Source: Litomosoides sigmodontis (Eukaryota; Nematoda; Chromadorea; Rhabditida; Onchocercidae). Taken from it: a stretch of DNA of 64,000 bases. Made by a program: the position numbers and the translations under genes. Below the pieces are notes generated by a model that was given only the letters and a program-made list of their open reading frames with translations, was not told the origin of the DNA and made no database searches. Where the stretch lies: assembly GCA_963070105.1 (NCBI GenBank), contig OY718808.1, positions 9,839,398-9,903,397 of the forward strand, read 5' to 3'. This document shows, piece by piece, positions 36,401-51,600 of the stretch (positions within the stretch are counted from its first letter, which is position 1; each line of letters begins with the position of its first letter).

Positions 36401-39400
36401 TTCTACAGAAGTTTGAAATTAACAAATTTCGGTATATTCTACAACAAAACTAAAATCAAAGTTTAGGAATTAAATCAGCAAAGCCATAACCCTAACTTTG
36501 GAGCCATTGAAAAAAAAGAAGAAAGGCAAAAAAGTTCAGAGGAATAACTTCTAACTATGCATATATAACCAGTAGTTTTACTTTACCAAGGTTTTAAATA
36601 ATTTACCTGTCCTCCCTCATCAATATCATCGCCAACATCCTTCTTACCTTTCCCATCACCCAAACCAGCGACATCATCATCACATGATTGAAGTTCACTC
36701 CCATCTTTTTCACTACTCTCTTTTTGGAGTTTTGGTATCGCATTTACATAACCCTGACAAATAATTGATCACTATAATTGTCAATAAATTAGCAAACACC
36801 CATTACCTTAAACTGACTTGGAAACTTAATGAATACTGCATCGCAGATAGAAGATGAGTTACAGTGCCGATGAAGTTCGACGATTTGGATAATTAAATGG
36901 ACCTTACCTTAATTTCTATTCGTGTTCCCGACCACCTGTCAAAAATTAGCCAGTCATTTAATTCAAAAAACCGATAATTACATTTAAAGCAAATAAAAAA
37001 TGATAAAACCAAACTTTTTCAAGTAATGCAGCAGTCATTGCTTCGAAATATATATAATATTTGGCCAGCTCAGTTGCAGAATTTTCAATGATTTCCAGAA
37101 TGAAAGACAAAACTCCACAAAGTGTACTATTAATTGAAGTTATTTGTTCCAAACAATCAGATTCCAACGATCCCTTACCTTCAGATAACTGCGCACACAA
37201 ACTCCATATTTCGATAGTTACCTACAAAATATTTCAGCTTTTAATTTGGTTTAGAATTAATTACTTCTAATGATTAATTTTTAAATTTAGGAGCAAGATG
37301 TATACACAAAACACAGTTCTTGCTCTCTGAAACCACCAACATAACTCCGAATTTACACGACCTTACTGCCTCCATGATCTACTTCAATTATTTGCAAAAA
37401 TTAAAGTCTAGTCAAACGTTTACGACAGACCCTTTTCCCAATGGTGTCAGCTGATTACGTGCTTGGATTTGAAACTTTTCACTATTACTTAACAATTACA
37501 ACAATAAAACATTAGAATGATTTAAATCTTCCCAACCTTATCAAAATTCAAATTTCGCAACGAATTGACCAACTGTCTTAGAACAACCATAAAATGTGAA
37601 TTGCTTAAATCAATTGACATTGTTTGCTTGTAAAGATTTTGTAACATGACCAACAAAAGTTGAGTTCCCTCCCACAGCATATCAGCAATTATTTCCTGAA
37701 CATTTGTTGGATTCCTCGACGCATCCAATACTTCACGCAGGATCTCTCGTGCTTCTTCAGCCTCTTCAGCCATTGCACGTGAGATGAAAGATAGTCGAGA
37801 ATTTATATCGGAAATTTCTGATTTCACAATATCAACGGTATGCAATATATCGGAACTGTAAGAACTGGGATAAATCATAAAACATTAAATGAATGAATTG
37901 TAGGAGCTGGGTCTCCACAAAAAAAAAAAAAACCTCTAATAAACGATACCTGTTATGCTTTGCAAAATAAACAATCAAAATAGTTGAAAAAGATAGTAAA
38001 AATCTGGAAACTTTAATTAATATTGACAGAACCAATCCTGTGACTGAATCTTGAATTTTCGTAAAATACACAAAAAATTAAATTGAATTTCTCAATGCAT
38101 GCTTGAACCAGGGTCAATTATATGGTTCTCATATCTCGCTTGGATTTTCAGCGGAGCTTTTACATGTTACAAAAACATGAATGAAAAAAAGTATGGAGTA
38201 CCTTTTCCAAATAACGATATTCTCACAATCCAATGAATGAAGAAGCGAACATCTAATATTTTCAAGAATCCTTTCTGTTGCACCTTGCATTTTCCCAACT
38301 TCATCAAGTATTGTATCATATTCCTGATGTTGCTTATGTAACTGGGATAAGTGAGTATCTTGAATACCACTGAATTTGAGAGTCTGAAATCTTTTTGGTT
38401 AATTCAATCAATGTATATGTATTTGAGCATTCACAGATTCACACCATCAATACATTGCTGTCCATTCTGCTAGCAGTGCTTATCAAAACAAGGCTGAAAT
38501 AAATACCAACCTCTTTTCCTTCGAAATCAATATCGCATTCCGGAGCATTTTCAAGTTTTGTTCTCATGAACTCCAAAAAGGATTTAAATTTAAGCGTTAA
38601 AGATTTCAACTTTTGCAAATGACACAACCACTGCTGACCGGATAAGCAAGGCTGTTTTATATTCTATAAAAACGGTGCTGATAAGAGTTACGAACTTTAC
38701 TTAAACAAATATTCAATTGAAATAGCTCGCTTTTGAATTTTACCGAAAATCAAATCCCTCCTCTAGCAACGAACAGTCTCCTATAGCTTTGCAATACATC
38801 AAAAGCATAGATAAGTTAGCAACTTTTTCCTGAATACCTTAATATTTTCCAGATAATTCAACAACATTTTATTAGTTTTATTCATCTTCCTTAGCGTCTC
38901 TCGCGTGGTCGTCACAGTCTGATAACACAAGTATAGTTCGTTCAGGATAAATTCGGTTAGTCCCCTTAACTGGCTCATTGTCTTTGTACCGATTTGAGCA
39001 CTTGGTTTATGAAAATTCTTCAAGACAATATTTCGTGATACTCCACCATATCTTATGAACTAAATATAGCAATCTTGTAATTAAATAACACAGTCATATA
39101 AGGAGTAAATTCACCCAACAGTCCTCATCAATTAAGTACACATGAACAAATTATAAACTCATTTTTTTTTTTATTTGCACAATCCACTCATCCATATCTG
39201 TCGACTGGAAGAGAACTGTTCACTTTTGAGCACACTGATATTCCAATCATCAACTAGGAGCATCCTCATTCCAATCCCCTTTATAAAAATTAAACTTAAC
39301 TGACCTTCATTAACATAGTGTCACCTTCAGACATCCCAGCAACAACATTAGCTGTTAACTGTTCCGCATTAACCGTTAAACCTTTTCGACTACTCAGACC

Positions 39401-42400
39401 AAGTTTAGCACTGTCCTTGAACAGGCGTGCAATTGCCTGAAAGCAGTGAAAGAATTTTAGGGAAAGTGTGATAAATTATTTTGACATCCATGTATTACAT
39501 CACCGCCATCTTTAATGACAAGTCGAGGGACGATAGAAAGTACAATATTCCGCCAAAGAGTAAGACTCAAGTATACTTGTATCGGTGGCTTTCCCATTCA
39601 CTAAATTGATTAAAATTCATTCTTTTATTAGTAATACGAAATAATGCAATTCCGCTATACTCACATCTACGATTGCATGATACCATTTCCTACTACGTGA
39701 GTATGCACTCACCATGAAAACAATCTGGTTTAGACCGCATTTAACTTCATTATACTTATGTGTATCTTTCACAAACTCTATTCATACACATACTCTGAGA
39801 GATGCAAAAATATACATGCCTTTTGTCGTTCACTCAATGCACGACCTTGCTGTTTTTCTTTTTCACGATCGTCACCTTGGTAACGAACATCTTTGCGAAT
39901 AAGATCATTACAGTACTTGACGAATTCTGTTAACTGAAGTTTCGACACTTTAGAGAAACGAAACATAGAGGGAAACATAACAAATCAATCACTGTTACGC
40001 ATAATCTAGCAATTTTGAATGATTAAACTACTGGAATTAAGAGGATGATATCATATGGACCTGTTCATTCTTATATGAGACCTAACTAATGTCGTCATTG
40101 AAAATCTATATAAATATAAATAAAAGCGATCTGTACCACAATTTTCAACGTTAAGTCAAGCTCTAATAACTTATCAACTGTGAAAGCAATACTAAATGAA
40201 TTAGATGTTCAGATGAGGGCTGGTAAACATGAAAGAATGGGTGTGTGACAACAGTTTACAACTTCCGCGTTTTTTCAATTTTCCTAAAATAAAATAGTGA
40301 AAAACGTACTTCCTGCATATCCTCTAAGTGGATGCCATCCGTGAAATATTTCACAATTTTTAACGTTAAATCAATCGCGCGTTTCGCATAAAAATCGCTA
40401 CATGGTATGACTTGGTCATTAGCAAAGGTCGCTTTAGTCTCAAGACCCACTGTTGATAGCATCGGTGGAATTTCATCAAAAAGAGGAGCAACTAAGTCGC
40501 TACCGGATAACCTGAACTGCTTCAGAAGACGAAATAGCTGCTTGTGAGCTTTCTGTGCTGATGCCTTCACACTCCATAAATTTAAATCGTTGTATTTCAT
40601 AATCTTAACAAAATCATGCAGCTGCTTTTCCGTAGGTTCCTTCTGCATAGTTAACTTTTTTTCAACTACCTGAAATTGAAATTTATTGCAATATTAATTT
40701 TAGAACCTAGAACCTCCAATCCTCAAAATTCTCTACCTAGAAAGATAACGCAGAACGGAAGGCCCAGTTCCCAATTAATTACGATTTGTTTTTTTTAACA
40801 CAGCTACACTTATTACAACTAATTATAGTTTATTTTTTTTATAGCTAATTAGATCTTTTACTGCCTAACGTGAGCCTCGATCAAGCTCGTGAAAGATGAA
40901 GATGAAAGATGATCAAAGCTGATTTTGTACAAATTGGATTAAAATTGCATAGTGACACCGACTGATTCATATTAACAATATTACTATAAATCTTTTGCAA
41001 TCATCCAGCAGTAGCTTTATTAAGCATAACATACTCTTCGCTATGATGATTCCCAAACAGTACAACGAACTAACTGATGGAATGATATATTAATCTTTTT
41101 ACTATACACTTCTCAGCAAATTCTGTAAATTTGAAATTCTATTCCGAAAATAACGGTATTTGTAATAAAACCGGTACTTCGTTAAGAAAAAATAAAAGTT
41201 GTGCGAATCCTATATGAAAAGAAACAATTAAAAAAACTAACGGTGTCAAACAGACGAAAATATGCAATTACTGATTTCAAACGCCGGCACAATTCATCCC
41301 TCACACTTCCCTGTGTCAATTCGATAAACTTGATAAGTAATTCACCAGTAAATATCCGAGCTTTGAAATCAATAATCGTGGAATTTTGTATCCACTCAAT
41401 TGTCATCGCTAAAATTTCATTGTCATCTTTATCCACTTTATCAAGTGCTTCGAAAAGTGGCCATGACAACAGCAGGGTCTGCGAACGACAATCAGTCTAT
41501 AAAAAATTTTCGAATGTTTACTTGAACAAATCAAATCACCTTCACAGACTCTAAGTTAATAAAACTGAACCCGATAATTACTTTTGCGTCTTTCATTGCT
41601 GTAAAAACAGTCGCAAGAAAATTATGAATTGAACGACCTTCCCATAAGGATTGTTTCATAGAAGTTCAATGTAATTCATTTAACACCTCACATAGATATT
41701 AGTAATTTGGATTAACGAACCGACGTTTAGTCACAAAAATCGAAAATTCAACTAACCTGTATTTGCTCAAGTAAATTATCCCAGCACATTACTTCCATTT
41801 TTCGCCAGTTCACTAACAAATGGCGCAACGCTTCAAGTTCAGATGCCAACGAGTGGTTTCGATCAGCCACTTTCTCCCACATATCTGTTTCAGCTGAAAC
41901 GTTTGCTACTTTTTTAAATGAATGATATTTCCACATGACTGAAGCAAGCACTTTTCATTCGGATCACTCTACAGACAATCGCATAGGGTCATGCCCGCAA
42001 AACAGCTTAGAAAAAAAATAGGTTGTATGGTGTAAACATCAATCAAGGCATGTCATCTATAATATAGTCAATATATGTCTCACCGAGCAGACTTTCAAGA
42101 AGTGCTGAAAACTGCATTTGCGGAGCTGTCATCGATGTAGACAATATCTTCTGTGCTCGCTGTAAAAAAAATACAGAAATATGATAAATAAACCAAAAAT
42201 AAATCAGAAACAAAATCGATCAATCATTTTTAATTCAACTAATTTCAGATGATTAATCGACAACTATCCGTGTATATTCGCGTATATTCGTTGCTTATAT
42301 TTTAACCAAAAATTCAGTTATTTACAAAGCGCTTACACCACATTAGCAAGACCACGCAGATATTTTTTACGACTTAAATATAAAGTTATTTGGAACTGAT

Positions 42401-44262
42401 GCACTGCATATTTGCAGTCCATTAAACTATGTTATATAATTGCGCATCAGACTAAGGCTATTATCTGTAAATGATCATGAATGATAATGATGTCAAACAC
42501 CTTCTGATTCTAATCCAAATTACTTTTTCCGATTCTAATTCACAAATTATAACGCGCACCTGTAGTATGCCATCTAGGACTGTCATTTCAGGCCATTTCT
42601 CCTTCAACCAATACACACGATCTATCAGCGGTTTCATTGCTGCCATGCATTTCTCCAATTCCGACCAGCTATTTCTTCGGTAAACATCAACAATCCGCAC
42701 ATTCTTATCAAGATTCAATTGATTCAATGCGCAAAGATTGTAAACTGAATATGGTCATTAAATAGCTAGAGAAACAGATATATGTGAAGTCATAGAATAT
42801 GAAGCGCGTATGAAATAAAATAAGCAGCTACAAACGAGAAAAAGGCTATAGAAAATATATGCTAAACTTTATGAAAAAGTACTTCGTTAATTGGTTATGA
42901 TTTAGAAGCAGTGCCCGCAGATTTAGAGATTTATTCTGGAATTTCATAAAACTCTCAAATAATTCCTTTTATTGGGTAGTTCCATGAACTTCTTCAACAC
43001 AAGTATGAAAAAAATACCAAAAACTTTTGAATCCACTAAATCGTCCACAAGACCACATGACGACGCTGTATCCATTACCCATGCTAAAGCCATGTGACCA
43101 TCATATCCATGGATATATTCGTCATTAGCCAAAAGATGAAGTATTTCCACCAAACTTTCACTATTGATACACGTGATGAACGGTGAAACGAAAAGCCCCG
43201 ATTCTTCATGTAAATTTTGCTCATCACTGGGAACCGAGAAATCTGGCAGCAATTCTCGAACCTGCAAATGTTTAATTAGTTTTTATCAGGAGCGGATTTT
43301 TCATGGTTACGCAAAATAAAAAAAAAAAAGACAGGGGAGATGTCGACAATAATCTAGTAATTAAAGTAGTTAAAACAGGGTTACTCTAGTCCTTTTCCCA
43401 TAACTCTTTACTGTTAATAATGAGGGTTAACTCTAATAGACTAAAGAAAATCATAAACATCATAAATCAAGTTTAATATTAGGAGCTACAGCAAAAATCA
43501 CTGATACATCCATTGGAAACCACAAGTTATGTATACTCGCCAAAATTCCATCTTATTCTCTGAATGCAGATTTAGTAAATAACTTATCGCACTCTCTTTT
43601 ATTGATCAAGAAAAATTCTACCAGTTTTCCATTACCTTAACATCGACCTCGTCAAGCTCGTTCTCTGAACGTTTCATACTTTTCCGATATATGTATGCTT
43701 GTTCTTGTTTTTCAGTATTAGTTTCAAACCATTTCGACCACTCTTTTCCTACAAAACGTCACTTCCAACAAAAATATAAACAGGTCCCTTATTTTTGACT
43801 CATTTTCCAACTGATTAAACGAGTTATTAAAATCACGTTTCAAATTAACATTAGCTATAATTGAAGACTGCCCAAGGGATATTGAAGCGAACTAAGTTGT
43901 TGATAACGTCTTAATATGACAAGTGAAGGATTTATGAAATGCTATAGAAATTCCAGTTACTGTTAAATTATGAAATGGTACTCACTAATCCATTCAATAA
44001 CTTCCTTGATCATAGTCTCGCTGGGACGACCGAAACATTCCTTATCTTGTTTATATTTTTGCAGAGAAAGAACAACTAATTCCTTCTGTAGTCTTTTTGG
44101 CATTATTGTCTTTTTCGAAATACACCACTTGTACAAAATATCACTTTCTGGCAAATTATTCAAATAATTCCATTTAAACTGCAAAATTTGGTTAAAATCA
44201 CTTTATACCAAGAAACGAAAGAGTGATCATCCCCATTATTGTCATACTACTCTCTCTCTCTC

Positions 44263-44319
<57 letters not shown>

Positions 44320-47300
44320 TACCTGGATAATCTAGTCGTATACTGATGACACAAAACGACATTTATGCTTTGATTTATTACGCAACATTTATGTTTGGCA
44401 ATTTCATGGTATAGAAAACAGAACATGGCTTTTAATCGTCAATTTCTACCTTATTCAAACTCCACTTACTGATTAATCAGCCAAAATCTTTTTTTAAGTT
44501 CTTAAAATTACTGCAGCAAAACATACCGAAAACTTGGCTGGAAAATTGCAGGTGTCAATTAAATTGCGCAAATTCATTAACTGCATTATATGAAAGCGCT
44601 TGTATGATACCACCGCCACCAAAATATTCAAGAACATGAAAAACGGACAAATGATATCCGCAAAAGCACTGTATTCAGTAAACGTTCTCTGAAAAAAAGG
44701 TACAAAAAAATACGCTGAAATTAATTTCCATGGAGAGAAGTGAAAATAACTGAAATAGTAAAGCATACATTATAGAAGGAATGGACTGATGCTAAAAAGC
44801 TATCAATCTGTGCTACAATCATTCGAATGTTATCGTCTGATATATTATCCAGGTGATCCAAATCGATGGAGGAAAATGTGTGGTACTGTTCGATAACTGT
44901 TCCAAGAAAAGAATTCATTGACATCACCAATAATGGGAACTTAAATCATGAAGAACATTATATAAGATTCTAAAATATACGAAAAATTCTGATGAGATCA
45001 GAAAATAATACTTAAAAGCCATAGGCTGACTTGGTTTGACAAAAACAAAAAAGCTCAGTATATAATAAATGGATTGTCATGTCAAATTCATTATTTTCTG
45101 TGTTTTTTTTGAGTGTCCTGCCGTTCAAAATGACGAATGAGTTCCGTCGTTCAAAACTCGTATGCTAAAATGTTAGCTACATGATATTTCGTAACAAGAA
45201 CGAAAACTTGTGCATATTTAACATCTTATAAAAATAGTAAAGGTAGATTCTGTTGCAAGTTTAAAACTTACGTCTGTATAACGAGGACGAAAAGAAACTG
45301 TATTTCGCGAATAGTTTTCCAATTCCCCCGTTACAGAATTATAAGTTTTTAGAAGGCTACTAATGAACGGATGGTTGGAATTTGAAAATAGCGCCAAATC
45401 CGTTTGACCACTGACTATTCCTTGGTAGGATTGCAAAATGCCAGCAATATTTCCGAGTAATGTTTTCTAAATTTAAATGTTAACAAGCATAAAAGACACG
45501 CTAAAAAATTTTTCAGTTCCTCTAAGAGGGAAAAGGACGTAAATTGTAATAACCTTATTCATTAAGTAGTTGAAATTCATTTCATCGCTCAACACCGGGT
45601 CAATGCAGTTCCTCGCAGGGATCGATAGAGGTAACAGAGCACAAACGATTACTTCCAACCGTTGCATTAAATTTGGTAAAGTAACGTTGGTGAATGAATT
45701 AGTGGAAGGTGGCGACTCTGACAGGGATTCGAAATAATCGATCATATTCAATAGCTCTTCCCTAAATTAACTATATGTTCAAAATCTCGCATTTCATCAA
45801 ATAAGTAGCTGGACAATATTATAAAAAAATCCTGCTTTAAATAAAAGCTGCCAAACTGCTCTAAGTGATTTATTGCAGACTCGCCCACACTTTTCCTTCA
45901 AAACCGTTGCCATAATTGACGAAGCAGCTTTGCTTTCCATTTTTAGCTTTTAATAGTACTTCTCTACTGCCTTCTCCACTAACAGTACTTCTATATTGCC
46001 CAAAAGTGGTTAATATTAAAGCAAAATTTTTATGTGCGCTGCAGCAAGCAAAAGTTAAATTTTTTTCGATGACACTTTAGCATTAAAATTATAACAAATA
46101 CGCCCAAGCTGATAAGCTTAAGGTCAGACTCACTTGTACTTCAGTTTAAATGATTTTAAATGATCCCCAATTTTCCACAAATAGGTACATAAACGCTTCC
46201 GCTGGACGGGGAAATCACTCATTTGTGCCAGTGTAATCTCCCGCGAGGACAGTTGAAAGCTCATTGAATGCCATACCGATGAGAACAAATTTGTACCCAA
46301 AGTAACCCAAGCTAGATCAATATTCTGAAAGGAATAAAATTTAGTCATAAAGTTAGTTAATGATTGAAATTTGTGTCTATGTCACGATTACCAGTTCTGT
46401 TAAAATGAAAGTTACTTTATCTATGATGTATTTCTTCAACATCTGACAGGAAAAAGTAGCTTTTTTGTCAGACATCACAGAGCTCTATCAATATCAGAAA
46501 ACTATGGTATGTATATTGGAAAACTTCACTAAAGTGTCGACTTACTTTGCACGCAATCGGGATTTCTTCAACAACAAAATCCAAAGAAAGGTACTGAGTA
46601 AAATATGCAACGTATGACCATCGTTCATCTTTGAGATCTAACCAAATCAAACGACAAAGCTCAACAGGATGGTGCGTCGATATCGACGACAACTGATGTA
46701 GTATCTATAAAAATCTGATAAGAATAACCAATAAATTGACTGTACAGTGCAAATAAGATGGTCTTTGAACTGCATTGCGTAATGAATGTATTTACATCAC
46801 ATAAGCCATCATCATTATAGTGCCATTAAACTATATCTCGTGCATACGATTATACGAGATAATTACCTACCTGTTTCCCATTATGGTTATTCAAAATCGC
46901 AAAGCCGCAGCAAATGTCTGTCATCAATTTCAAGGCAATGCTTAAAACACTGCTCTTATCAGCACGACATTTTTCCATTTCACTAGTACCTTGCTGCATT
47001 AAACAGCTTTCATTATTCACTGCAGCCCTGCTAACAGTCAAAATTTCGAGTGCGTCTTCATACTGTAATAGAAGAATAAATTTTACTCTAGCAGTTATTA
47101 AATCAGGAAATTTTTAAGGTTCAGGACTTTAAAAGTTTTAGACTGAAAAATAAATATCTACATCAATTGCCGTTTTTGAAGAATTAAATAATCTTACAAA
47201 CTCTTACCACATAAAAAGAATATACACAATTTTAAGGATAAATACAGGTTGAACCTTTCTCCAATCATCGTAGGTTTTGAAGGGTTCGAAAATGCTGCAG

Positions 47301-48562
47301 CGCTTGTAAAAGCTTGAGTAACGTTCTGAAGCTTTCTTATCGGTCATCCACACTTCGTCAATGGCAGTTGCAGCACAACACAAACCCGTGGACCATCTAA
47401 ATCACATCAGCACTACTTAGCCATATCACACGCGTGATATGGCTCACGCAAAATCCCAGACTGACAAGAAACAGGCTCAGTGTAACTGACAAAGTGTACA
47501 TCATAAAGTCAGACGCAAATTACCCTTCATACCATCATCGCCCATTTTATTTTGCTGAACTCCGCAAGAGTCAACTCCGGACACGAACCCCTAAGCCATG
47601 GTTAATGCATGGCACCTTTAGCGACACACCATCAGCCACAACTACCTACCGCACATTAAATATTACTGGAAAGATGACATCGTCATTTTACAACAGATTA
47701 TTGTAAATCATTTTGAATGATTTGCAATGACTTTAAAAATGTGACATTGAAGTTTCCCAAGAACTTACTGTTTCCAAATATTAGAATATGAAGAATCATT
47801 CAAACGCTGCCATGCAAGATGAAGCGATGCACATGCAGTTCGTAAATCCATTCGTTGATGGCATGCTTCTACGAAAAGCACGATATTCCAAAAAAACTAA
47901 AACCTTAATGTTACACCAAAAAAATAAGCATTTCAAGAGTAAAAATTCAATATCTTTCGGTAAGCTGATAACTTACTAATTTGCCGATAAAAGCGTTAAT
48001 GGCCCTACTCACACAATTAGTGACTGGCTTGTTAGTACAACTAGAATCCAAGATTTCTTCCAACTAACTCAAATGCAACGCATATGTGTACTTACCTACT
48101 TGCTCCAAAAACTGAATGACAAAAATACTCAAAAAAACTCAATTATTAACAAAAACACAATGCAACAGAAAAAGTGCTGTTTGTGCGGCATGTTCAGAAA
48201 TTACCAGTCAGCTCCTCCTCTTTAATCATTCAAAAATAAGTCGCACAACTGAATAAAAGTCCGTCTGCCTTCCATCGACTGTAATGAAAACGGTTAAATT
48301 GAAAAAACAAAATAAAAGTTACCGAGCATGAATCTAAGACTGTAGCATCCACCGAGGAAAGCTTCGAAATGTATAAATATAATTCATTAAGCAATTCTTT
48401 CAGGTATGAAATTGCCGGTGAGGGTAACTGGTCACTGCGAACTTTTCCTAAAAATTTAACATTTCCAAAAATTCATTTTTATGATCTCCTTTTAGTTGAA
48501 TCTATCATGGTAACCCAAATACCACATAAAACGTAGTTTAATATATGAAATTTAATATACGA

Positions 48563-48612
<50 letters not shown>

Positions 48613-51600
48613 GTATTACATATGTCATATTTATAATATTGATAATGTTCATAATATGGAACAAATTTATAATATTATATTTATTTAAAATTTTATTTAT
48701 AAATTTAATTAATATATTTATTTAATTTGCACTTTATTATAAATATTAATTTTATTTTATGTTCCATTTTTATGTTAAATTTATATTTTTATTGTATTGA
48801 ATTTATTTTAATTATTTATATTTAATTATTATTACAATTAATATATTTATTATAAATTAATACAAACTTATTTACAAAGTGATAATATGAAATATTGTTA
48901 TATAATTAATGCATATGGATTATGCAACAGTTCCTACAGCACGTGGCGTAAATTTTCAGAAATATGCTACGGAATGCTTTGTAAATCCAAATTTTTACTC
49001 ACTTTCAGCAAAAAGGTTGCATATGTCAATGGCAGATCCTTTCTCGGGCAAAAGCTTATCCAGACTAAACTTTGTCCACAAGGCACACATTTCGATGATG
49101 AATCTTGAAATTTGCTGAGTTATCTGCTTACGGAAATTTTTGAAATGTAAAAAAAATGGAGTTTAATTATGAAATTCATATTTCACGATTAGTAACAGAA
49201 TCATTTGCTTAATCTGCAAATAATTATTTCATACTCTGATTGTCCACTAAAAATTATGCAATACTGAACATGTACGGGTAAGCACAAAAATGTTTGAATG
49301 GAGAAAAGTGAATTGAAAAATCCATGACAAATCTTGTTTTGTTCTGCCATATTCATAACTCGGTTTTTGTTCTGTAAAAGTTTTAAACAAATCGGCACCT
49401 GTCATTGTCCACATAAGTATCTGGGGGTTTTGTAATGCGCAGAGTAGGTAAACCATCAAAACGCTCGTCATAATCTAATGTTAGATTTTGTTTCAGGTTC
49501 TGAATGACTTCAGTAACCTTACACCTTGCTTTCTTATCTAAAACAGTGTTGTTAAGAAATCACTTGCTGGATATATTGTATAAAGTATTATATATATTTC
49601 ATGGCAATTGACTTTGTTCAACGGTAACTTGTTTAATGGATTGTATTCAGAAAAAGTTACCAGTGCATTTAAATAATCCAATCATTTCCTCAATTTTCAG
49701 TTGTTTGAACGAAACACAAAATGTAGCCCATAGAAGACCGAGTATCCAATCGTGTCGACTTACGTACGACCAAACTAGAACCTTCCATTTGTTATATGTG
49801 GTAGCAAAATCGGCATCGACTGAAGGGTAAACAATGAAAATTTTTTCCTTATCCTCATTAATTTCCATGGCTTCGTCATTCATGGTTATTTCGAAATGCT
49901 GAAATTTGAAGCTTGATTGTTCGCTTGCCGCACAAACTCCAGTTACTAGTTTTTTTTACTATGATTCCATCAATTCACCTGGTTCTGCTTCATGCCCTTC
50001 CTCCCCTTCACCCTACGAAGAAAATAATTTGCATCGTACTACAAATCAGAACTCAGCTTCCTTCATTCAATAAAAATATCAATGTGGAAATTGACCTTTA
50101 TGGCATTTTCAAAATCCATATTCTTTGCCTTCAAAAGTATTTTTAACTTCAATAACTCCCAACACGAAAGCTGCTCACATGCTCGAATTACTGTAGGTGT
50201 AATCCGCAGAATATCTCGCTTTTCCACGTTCATTGTTATACTCTTGAAGTAAAACTTACAAAATAAAAGCAAAGAACATACTAAGAATTACAGAATACTA
50301 TTTTAAGATAGAAAAGTCTTTTTCTAACGTGAAAGTAGGAAACTGCTTTCTTTTATAGTTAAGGATACCTTGAAAACGAAGGAATTATTCAGTAAGTTAC
50401 AAAGCGAGACAACAAGTACATACCCCAATATCCTGTGCTTTTTTGAACCAAGAACAATCATTAGAAATTAAATATAATTCTACTGAACGATTACGCATGG
50501 CCCTTGAAACGCTACCGTAATTCTCATCCATAGTGAAGAAAACTCTAAATTCATGAAATCAATTAAAACTGTTACAATCACAATCTAGACAACAAGATTC
50601 CGAAATATATTTTCTTTTTGAGAGAAAAACATTTGCGAAGTTTCTAATTCTCACTCCCAATACTAAATATTGCAGTATGTTAAGTAATCCTCAACGATTA
50701 AAATAAAATCAACAAACAGTAACCGGAAATCACTGTGTGCTTTTACGATAGACATGTCATCACCACATTCTTGTAAATTCAATTCTCCGCTATTTTCCAA
50801 ACAAGAATTTAATCGGTCCAATACCGCTGCACTAAAAAATAAAAAAGTAGCAATCAGTACAAGACATATATCCTTAATGAAATAAAGCAATACAAACTTC
50901 AAATTTAGTGAATGAAATGCAAATAACCTGCAACAATTGACGTTTTCAATCAAAATCCAATGACCATTAATAAATGCATCTACAAAACGACTGTTAAGCC
51001 ATTCAAAATGCATTTTACTTTTGCCTAATTCTTCATCGCACTTTAGTAATTTGCCCGCAACGTCTGAAAAAGTGAAAAATTATGTAAGGCAAGAATAGAG
51101 CATAAGAAAAAAATTTTTTAATCGTGTTTCCGAAAAGTAAAATAAAAAAACAACCTTCATCGACGAGAAGTATTGCGCTTTGCAAAGCTAGTCGTAAAGT
51201 AAGCACATCTTCGGCATTATTTACATCATCTAATAAATCCGGAAATTGTTCAAGCAATTTCAAACAATGTTGTTTTATGGAAGTGAAATTGATACGGCTG
51301 ATGACCTTAACACCACAGAAAAAATATGCAAAATTGCTTATGAAAATCTGCCAGGATAACAGAGCAAAATAACAGAGCACAAGGTGCTAACTTTTTTAAA
51401 TACAGGAGCATGCACCAAAATGAAATATGATTTTTACCTTAGGCTTATTGGAATTATGATTCAAACAAACATAGTAACTTGATGAAAACAAAAAAAAACA
51501 ATTGTGAATATTTAAAGTTAAAATTTCCAGCAACCTGCTCAAACGATCCAAGAAGTTCAAGCGAATCCGATTCCGAAGTTAGGTGTATTGTGTGGAGCTC

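Larger units (their letters stand above)
36900..50300 (-). other. mdn-1: Midasin linker region exons
   Basis: About 25 to 30 short exons encode mostly helical sequence between the AAA ring and the acidic tract. Clear ones include 40256-40648 (LHDFVKIMKYNDLNLWSVKA, the conserved linker motif), 41748-41951 (HLLVNWRKMEVMCWDNLLEQ, also conserved), 42461-42727, 42944-43267, 45473-45751, 46468-46692 and 48970-49118. The linker transmits ATPase motion to the MIDAS tail in Rea1. Sequence conservation is low, so individual boundaries are not certain. Confidence 0.8.

Noticed and set aside
44250..48604. TA and CT runs considered as CRISPR or telomere-like arrays
   Set aside because: Simple dinucleotide microsatellites with no spacer structure, lying in introns.
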